Source of the DNA: SVMC01 sp045601345
GTDB lineage: Bacteria; Bacillota; Clostridia; Oscillospirales; Oscillospiraceae
Direction of reading: 5' to 3'
NCBI GenBank assembly: GCA_045601345.1
Contig: JAZRZL010000045.1
Location: 1 to 19,290, forward strand
Length of the DNA: 19,290 bases
The translations under genes and the position numbers were made by a program. Positions 13,880-19,290 of this stretch are shown here, in pieces. Under the pieces are notes generated by a model that was given only the letters and a program-made list of their open reading frames with translations, was not told where the DNA came from and made no database searches. Numbering within the stretch: the first letter of the stretch is position 1; each line of letters starts with the position of its first letter.

Positions 13880-13945
13880 TCTATATCGAATGAGTGAATT
13901 TTGCTGTCTTACAAACAAAGCGGGGCAATCCCTCCAAAGCATATT

Positions 13946-15106
13946 TTACTTACAGGCTGCTTTGATGATGTCCATGGCCTTTTCCAGCAGCTCCATCGGG
14001 ATATTAAGCGCAGGTAAGAGACGGACACGATCTTTAGCAGTGAGGACAAGAACGCCCGCTTCGCGGCAAGCTGTGACAACATCTCCGGCAGACTTTGTAG
14101 TTTTGATGCCCAGCATCAAACCCATACCGCTGATACTCTCCACACCGGGCGCATCGGACAGCGCCTGAAGGATATAAGCCGATCGCTCTTCCACGCCGCG
14201 CAGACAAGCGTCGTCCAGACGGCTGAGAATGCTCTTTGCGCCGGCACAAGCGACCGGATTGCCGCCAAAGGTAGAGCCGTGGTCACCGGGATTTAATACA
14301 TCGCAGACCTTCTCCCCCATCATGCAGCAGCCCAGAGGCAGACCGCCGCCCAGACCCTTGGCTGTGGTCACAACATCGGGCTGCACCCCCAGCTTCATAT
14401 AGCCGTAAAGTGCACCGGAACGTCCGTTACCGATCTGCACCTCATCGGCCATCAGGAGAATATCCTCCTCCCAACAAAGCTGCTCCAGACCCTGTGCAAA
14501 ATCCTTTTCCAGCGGAACCACACCACCTTCTCCCTGCACAGCCTCAAACAAAATACCGGCAACGTGGTTTTCCTTAACCAATTTTTTGATATCCTCCAGA
14601 TCGTTGGCCTCACCGTAGATAAATCCGGGGGTCAGCGGCTGGAAAAGCGCATGATAATGCGCCTGTCCGGTGGCAGAGAGTGTCGTCAGGGTGCGGCCAT
14701 GGAAGCTGTTTTTCAGCGTGAGAATATCCGAATATTCCGCACCCTTCTTCTCCTGCGCATACTTTCTGGCAACCTTAATGGCGCATTCATTGGCCTCTGC
14801 GCCGGAATTGCCAAAGAATACCCGCTTCAATCCGGTACGTGCACACAGCATGGCTGCCAGTTCTGCACACGGCTTGGTATAATAAAGATTGGAGGTATGC
14901 TGGAATTGATGGAGCTGCTCCTCCACCGCCTTGATCCAGATCTCATCACACATACCGAAGCTGTTGACTGCAATGCCGGTACCAAGGTCGATATATTCCT
15001 TTCCTTCGCTGTCAACGAGGATAGAGCCATTGCCGGAGACAATTTCTACCGGGAATCTTGCATAAGTATGGGCAACATATTGGCTGTCAAGCTCTTTCGT
15101 TTTCAT
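13946..15106 (-). CDS. argD: Acetylornithine aminotransferase
   Basis: ArgD is the pyridoxal-phosphate enzyme that converts N-acetylglutamate semialdehyde to N-acetylornithine with glutamate as amino donor. The 386-residue product is a class III aminotransferase of normal length. It shows the FFGNSGAEANECAIK region (97-111), SFHGRT, Asp221 in LMADEVQ that binds the pyridine nitrogen, the cofactor lysine Lys250 in TTAKGLGGGLPLG and GSTFGGNP. The residues after the aspartate read QIGNGRSG where QTGxGRTG is usual, a mild variation. The ATG at 15106 was taken because AGGAG lies nine bases upstream; an ATG at 15115 abuts that site. It is last in argC-argJ-argB-argD and overlaps argB by 20 bases, with its ribosome binding site inside argB. 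Confidence 0.96.
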   Translation of the reverse strand: MKTKELDSQYVAHTYARFPVEIVSGNGSILVDSEGKEYIDLGTGIAVNSFGMCDEIWIKAVEEQLHQFQHTSNLYYTKPCAELAAMLCARTGLKRVFFGNSGAEANECAIKVARKYAQEKKGAEYSDILTLKNSFHGRTLTTLSATGQAHYHALFQPLTPGFIYGEANDLEDIKKLVKENHVAGILFEAVQGEGGVVPLEKDFAQGLEQLCWEEDILLMADEVQIGNGRSGALYGYMKLGVQPDVVTTAKGLGGGLPLGCCMMGEKVCDVLNPGDHGSTFGGNPVACAGAKSILSRLDDACLRGVEERSAYILQALSDAPGVESISGMGLMLGIKTTKSAGDVVTACREAGVLVLTAKDRVRLLPALNIPMELLEKAMDIIKAACK

Positions 15107-15974
15107 TATAGTCATCTCCTACTACCATCGTACCCGCACCCTCATTGGTGAGCATCTCAATGAGAATCGAATGGGGAACGCGGCCATCCATGATAAATAC
15201 CTTCTTTACGCCGTTCATCACAGCATCCACACAGCAATCCACCTTCGGCACCATGCCATCGGCAATCACGCCGGTTTTAAACAGCTCCACGGCCTGAGAG
15301 ACCGTCACTCTGGGAATCAGAGTTGCCGGGTCATGGCGGTCGCGGAGAATGCCGCAGATATCGGTCATCGTAATCAGGCACTCTGCCTTTAGCCCTGCGG
15401 CAATTTTGGCGGCAGCGGTATCGGCATTAATATTGTAAGCATTGCCGCTGCTGTCACAGCCAACGGTGGAAATCACCGGGATATAGCCCCGATCCAAAAG
15501 ATCCAAAATCGGCTCCACGTTAATTTCCGTAATACGTCCAACAAAGCCAAGGCGGGGATCCTTTTCTACAGCATCAATCATGTGGCCGTCAATGCCGGAA
15601 ATGCCCATGGCCTTGCCGCCGTGCATCTCCAAGAGGTTCACCAGCGTTTTATTGACCTTGCCGGTCAGCACCATCTGCACAATATCCATGCTCTCCCGAT
15701 CTGTCACGCGCAGGCCATCCACAAATTGAGTGGTCTTTCCAACCTTGGAGAGCATTGCACTGATCTCCGGGCCGCCGCCGTGCACCAGCACAATGCGCAC
15801 ACCGATGAGCTGCAAAAGTACAATATCCTCCATGACCTGCGCTTTGAGCTGCTCATCAATCATGGCATTGCCGCCGTATTTGACAACGACAATTTTATTA
15901 TAATATTTCTGTATATAAGGCAGCGCCTGTGTCAGGACAACCGCCCGCTGGGCATTGGTCAGCTTCAGTTCCAT
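15087..15974 (-). CDS. argB: Acetylglutamate kinase
   Basis: ArgB phosphorylates N-acetylglutamate, the second step of arginine synthesis. The 295-residue protein has the amino-acid kinase motifs VVVKYGGNAM (29-38, Lys32 binding phosphate), VHGGGPEIS (64-72), the arginine-family FVDGLRVTD, and NINADTAAAKIA. It has a roughly 25-residue N-terminal helix (about 4-26, ending ALPYIQKYYNK) before the kinase core. That helix is characteristic of arginine-inhibited hexameric enzymes and is missing from the E. coli type, so feedback inhibition by arginine is inferred. GAGGTG precedes the ATG. It starts 8 bp after argJ and overlaps argD by 20 bases. Confidence 0.97.
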   Translation of the reverse strand: MELKLTNAQRAVVLTQALPYIQKYYNKIVVVKYGGNAMIDEQLKAQVMEDIVLLQLIGVRIVLVHGGGPEISAMLSKVGKTTQFVDGLRVTDRESMDIVQMVLTGKVNKTLVNLLEMHGGKAMGISGIDGHMIDAVEKDPRLGFVGRITEINVEPILDLLDRGYIPVISTVGCDSSGNAYNINADTAAAKIAAGLKAECLITMTDICGILRDRHDPATLIPRVTVSQAVELFKTGVIADGMVPKVDCCVDAVMNGVKKVFIMDGRVPHSILIEMLTNEGAGTMVVGDDYNENERA

Positions 15975-15982
15975 TTCGCACC

Positions 15983-17197
15983 TCAGGTTCTGTAATCTCC
16001 GTTAATTTTTACATAGTCATAGGTCAGGTCGCAGCCCCAGGCGGTGGCGGACGCTTCCCCATCGTTCAGATCCACAAGAATATCAATTTCCGGCTCCAGC
16101 AGGATGGTCTTGGCAATTTCCTCAGAAAATTCGATGCCCGCACCCATTTTGCAAACCGGGATGGTTCCCTTGGCAGAGCGGAATGCCACATCCACCTTAT
16201 GGACATCCACACAGGCACCGCAATAGCCGATAGCGCACAGTACCCGACCCCAATTGGCATCCGCGCCGAACATGGCGGCCTTAGTCAGAGACGAACAAAT
16301 CACTCCCTTGGCCGTGATCTTTGCCGTCTGCTCTGTCGCCGCGCCGGTGACGATGCACTGCAAAAGCTTGGTTGCACCTTCGCCGTCCCCGGCAATCATT
16401 TTGCACAGGGAGATGGTGACGGTATTGAGCGCCTTCATAAATTCGGCAAAATCTTCATTTTCTTCTGTGATCTCGGGATTTCCTGCCATACCGTTGGCCA
16501 TAATGGAAACCATATCATTGGTGGAGGTATCGCCATCCACGCTGACCATATTAAATGTAGACTTCACATCGGTGGAAAGTGCCTTTTGCAACATTTCAGA
16601 TGAGATTGCCGCATCGGTGGTCAGGAAGACCAGCATGGTAGCAAGATTCGGATGGATCATGCCGGAACCTTTGGCAATGCCGCCCATATGGCAGGTCTTT
16701 CCGCCAAGGGTAAACTCCACAGCAACCTCCTTTGCGTGGGTATCGGTGGTCAGAATTGCCTGTGCTGCCGCAGCCTCTCCCTCTTGCGAAAGGCTTTCAG
16801 ACAGGGCGGGCAGGGCTGCTTCAATGGGAGTGAGGGAAAGCGGCTGACCGATCACGCCGGTAGAAGCAACGATTACATCCTCCGGACGGATATGGAGGGC
16901 ATCGGCAGCAAGCGCACTCATTTTCTCCGCAATTTCAATACCATCGGCATTGCAGGTGTTGGCATTGCCGCTGTTGCAAATGACCGCCTGTGCCTTGCCG
17001 TCAGCCAAATGGGTTTTCGTGACGGTCAGGGGCGCACCCTTGACCAGATTACTTGTATACACTGCCGCTGCATTGGCAGGAACAGCAGAATAAATCAGAG
17101 CCAGATCTTTTTTGGATTGATTGGCACGAATACCGCAGTGTATACCACTCGCGGTATAGCCTTTTGCAGCGCATACGCTGCCGGGAATCAGCTTCAT
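15983..17197 (-). CDS. argJ: Bifunctional glutamate N-acetyltransferase/ornithine acetyltransferase
   Basis: ArgJ moves the acetyl group from N-acetylornithine to glutamate, making the pathway cyclic; bifunctional forms can also use acetyl-CoA for the first step. The 404-residue precursor self-cleaves before the nucleophilic threonine, here Thr187 in HPNLATMLVF. The oxyanion-hole motif ASTGVIGQPL (111-120) and the KGSGMIHPN stretch are intact, as is the C-terminal YVKINGDYRT end. Whether this enzyme is bifunctional or only a transferase cannot be told from sequence. No separate argA is visible. AGGAGG lies seven bases before the ATG. The start overlaps the argC stop by four bases (ATGA). Confidence 0.97.
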   Translation of the reverse strand: MKLIPGSVCAAKGYTASGIHCGIRANQSKKDLALIYSAVPANAAAVYTSNLVKGAPLTVTKTHLADGKAQAVICNSGNANTCNADGIEIAEKMSALAADALHIRPEDVIVASTGVIGQPLSLTPIEAALPALSESLSQEGEAAAAQAILTTDTHAKEVAVEFTLGGKTCHMGGIAKGSGMIHPNLATMLVFLTTDAAISSEMLQKALSTDVKSTFNMVSVDGDTSTNDMVSIMANGMAGNPEITEENEDFAEFMKALNTVTISLCKMIAGDGEGATKLLQCIVTGAATEQTAKITAKGVICSSLTKAAMFGADANWGRVLCAIGYCGACVDVHKVDVAFRSAKGTIPVCKMGAGIEFSEEIAKTILLEPEIDILVDLNDGEASATAWGCDLTYDYVKINGDYRT

Positions 17198-18144
17198 ATA
17201 GGTTCCTCCTGTGAAATCTCCAAGCCGGTAGCCGGATCAAGCCCCAGCACCAGGTTCATACATTCAATTGCCGCGCCGGAAGCGCCTTTACCCAGATTAT
17301 CATAGCGGGCAGTGAGCAGGATTCTCTCGTCATTGCCTGTCACATGGATGCACATGGCATCCTTAGCGGACAGAGCACAGGCACTGAGCATTCCATCATC
17401 ATCCGGCACCTCCGCACAGTAGACAAGCGCGGAATGATACCAGACGGAATAGAAGTCTCGCAATTCCTTGACGCTCATTCCCTTTGCCATCTGCGTGCCA
17501 AACAGCGGGACAGTCACCTCCATGCCGCTGTAGAAATCCGCGACAATGGGGCAGAAAATCGGGCTGTTTTTAAGACCGGTGACGACAGTCATTTCCGGCA
17601 GGTGCTTGTGCTGCTGATTCAGGCCATACTGCCGGGGTGCATCATAAAGCGCAGGGCGATTTTCTTCGCCGTAGGCTGTAATCATTTTTTTACCGCCGCC
17701 GCTGAAGCCCGTCAGGCTGTGGCAGGTCAGAAGGGTATCCGGCTCCAGAATACCGGCGGCAACCAACGGATAGACCAGCGCAATAAAGCCGCTGGCATGA
17801 CAGCCGGGTACTGCAATCCGCTTCGCGCATCGGATGGCCTCTTCGTGCGCCGGAGAAAGCTCCGGGAAGCCATAAACCCACGCGGGATTGGTTCGGTGCG
17901 CCGTGGAGGTGTCCAACACCACCACATTCGGATTTTCCACCATCTGCGCATCCTCTATCGCCGCCGCATCGGGCAGGCACAGGAAAGCAAGGTCACAGCT
18001 GTTCAGCGCCTCTCGCTTAGCTTGTGGGTCTTTTCGCAGTGCATCGGGCAGCGTCATGAGGGAAATATCCTCCCGCGCCTGCAAACGCTCATAAATTCGC
18101 AGTCCGGTCGTACCGGCGCTGCCATCAATAAATACAGTCTTCAT
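17194..18144 (-). CDS. argC: N-acetyl-gamma-glutamyl-phosphate reductase, type 2
   Basis: ArgC reduces N-acetylglutamyl phosphate to the semialdehyde with NADPH. The 316-residue protein opens with VFIDGSAGTTGLRIYERL (4-21), the short nucleotide-binding motif of the type 2 family, in place of the GATGYxGxEL motif of common ArgC. The active-site cysteine is Cys115 in AVPGCHASGF. The set DTSTAHRT, SGGGKKMI and KHLPEM also fits type 2. The ATG at 18144 has AGAGGTG about seven bases upstream; the open frame runs 32 codons further into AT-rich promoter sequence and is not used. It is the first gene of the arg operon and is divergent from argG, with ARG boxes between. Confidence 0.95.
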   Translation of the reverse strand: MKTVFIDGSAGTTGLRIYERLQAREDISLMTLPDALRKDPQAKREALNSCDLAFLCLPDAAAIEDAQMVENPNVVVLDTSTAHRTNPAWVYGFPELSPAHEEAIRCAKRIAVPGCHASGFIALVYPLVAAGILEPDTLLTCHSLTGFSGGGKKMITAYGEENRPALYDAPRQYGLNQQHKHLPEMTVVTGLKNSPIFCPIVADFYSGMEVTVPLFGTQMAKGMSVKELRDFYSVWYHSALVYCAEVPDDDGMLSACALSAKDAMCIHVTGNDERILLTARYDNLGKGASGAAIECMNLVLGLDPATGLEISQEEPI

Positions 18145-18218
18145 TCGCTTCACCTCTGCTGTGAATATATACGCCGCATTTATACAATAATAATCAAGAC
18201 GGCTTCCATGTTTTTTAT

Positions 18219-18247
18219 ACTTTACTCCATATATAAGCAAAAATCAA
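18219..18247 (-). promoter_or_regulatory. Tentative promoter of the argCJBD operon
   Basis: On the minus strand TTGATT (18242-18247) and TAAAGT (18219-18224) are 17 bp apart. The -10 matches the consensus at four of six positions. The surrounding DNA is very AT-rich and offers other weak pairings, so this is only a best guess. Confidence 0.35.
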
Positions 18248-18255
18248 GTATAATT

Positions 18256-18273
18256 ATTCAATTTTTATGAATT
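18256..18273 (-). promoter_or_regulatory. ARG box 1 (predicted ArgR/AhrC operator)
   Basis: The minus-strand 18-mer AATTCATAAAAATTGAAT agrees at 14 of 18 positions with the Bacillus ARG box CATGAATAAAAATKCAAK. It lies just upstream of the tentative argC promoter. A poorer overlapping match (11 of 18) sits at 18245-18262. Confidence 0.6.
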
Positions 18274-18329
18274 TGGTGAATGCGCATGATAACATATAGA
18301 AATTGAACAGATATTTGTCACATCTGCCT

Positions 18330-18347
18330 GTTGCATATTTATTCAAG
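18330..18347 (+). promoter_or_regulatory. ARG box 2 overlapping the argG promoter
   Basis: GTTGCATATTTATTCAAG agrees at 15 of 18 positions with the reverse complement of the Bacillus ARG box consensus. It covers the -35 hexamer and much of the spacer of the argG promoter, a position suited to repression by arginine-bound ArgR. Confidence 0.68.
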
Positions 18348-18359
18348 TTATGCTAATAT
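18331..18359 (+). promoter_or_regulatory. Promoter of argG
   Basis: TTGCAT (18331-18336) and TAATAT (18354-18359) are 17 bp apart, 37 bp before the argG start. The -35 lies inside ARG box 2. Confidence 0.65.
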
Positions 18360-18396
18360 ATTTGCACATAATGAAACAAAAACGGAGGAACCCGAA

Positions 18397-19290
<894 letters not shown>

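Overview
The window reads as a chromosomal stretch from a spore-forming, low-to-mid GC (about 50-55% by eye) Gram-positive bacterium of the class Clostridia, most likely an Oscillospirales/Oscillospiraceae-type gut anaerobe. The basis is the set of Firmicutes core genes (Asp23-family plus FakA/YloV pair, DUF951, Rex), the sporulation genes (gpr, spoIIGA, sigE), strong GGAGG ribosome binding sites, sigma-A promoters spaced 17 bp, and REP-like palindromic elements like those I recall from gut Clostridia. The species cannot be fixed from the sequence alone.

Layout, left to right. Positions 1-530 are intergenic, with a perfect 20-bp palindrome. Positions 531-2526 hold the Asp23-like gene and fakA. 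Positions 2570-2915 hold a hairpin and a minus-strand tRNA-Leu(GAG) with promoter and terminator. Positions 3189-3992 (minus) encode a short germination protease (gpr). Divergent from it, 4127-6528 encode exonuclease III, overlapped by a secreted protein with six SLH repeats and an NlpC/P60 domain. Positions 6522-7344 (minus) carry a conserved hypothetical gene and a membrane zinc-ribbon gene. Positions 7478-8996 (minus) carry an EamA exporter overlapping nth. Divergent from nth, 9124-10592 carry rarA and a DUF951 gene, followed by spoIIGA-sigE (10780-12319) and rex (12395-13045). A tRNA-Leu(CAA) lies at 13104-13188, then a 757-bp non-coding region full of repeats. Positions 13946-18144 (minus) form the arginine operon argC-argJ-argB-argD. 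The divergent argG starts at 18397 and stops prematurely at the last base of the window.

How the genes fit together. argJ, argB, argC and argD complete the cyclic acetyl pathway from glutamate to ornithine, and argG acts later, on citrulline. The argC-argG spacer carries two good matches to the Firmicutes ARG box, one lying across the -35 region of the argG promoter, so ArgR/AhrC repression is predicted. SpoIIGA activates pro-sigma-E in the mother cell. Gpr degrades small acid-soluble spore proteins at germination. Exonuclease III, endonuclease III and RarA are separate DNA-repair genes. Rex senses the NADH/NAD+ ratio.

Nothing here is clearly a new defence or mobile system. The observations most worth a second look are the truncated argG with a GC-rich 3' half, the Gpr that appears to lack both its propeptide and a C-terminal segment, the duplicated SLH triplet, the ARG-box arrangement, the type 2 ArgC, and the repeat cluster after tRNA-Leu(CAA).
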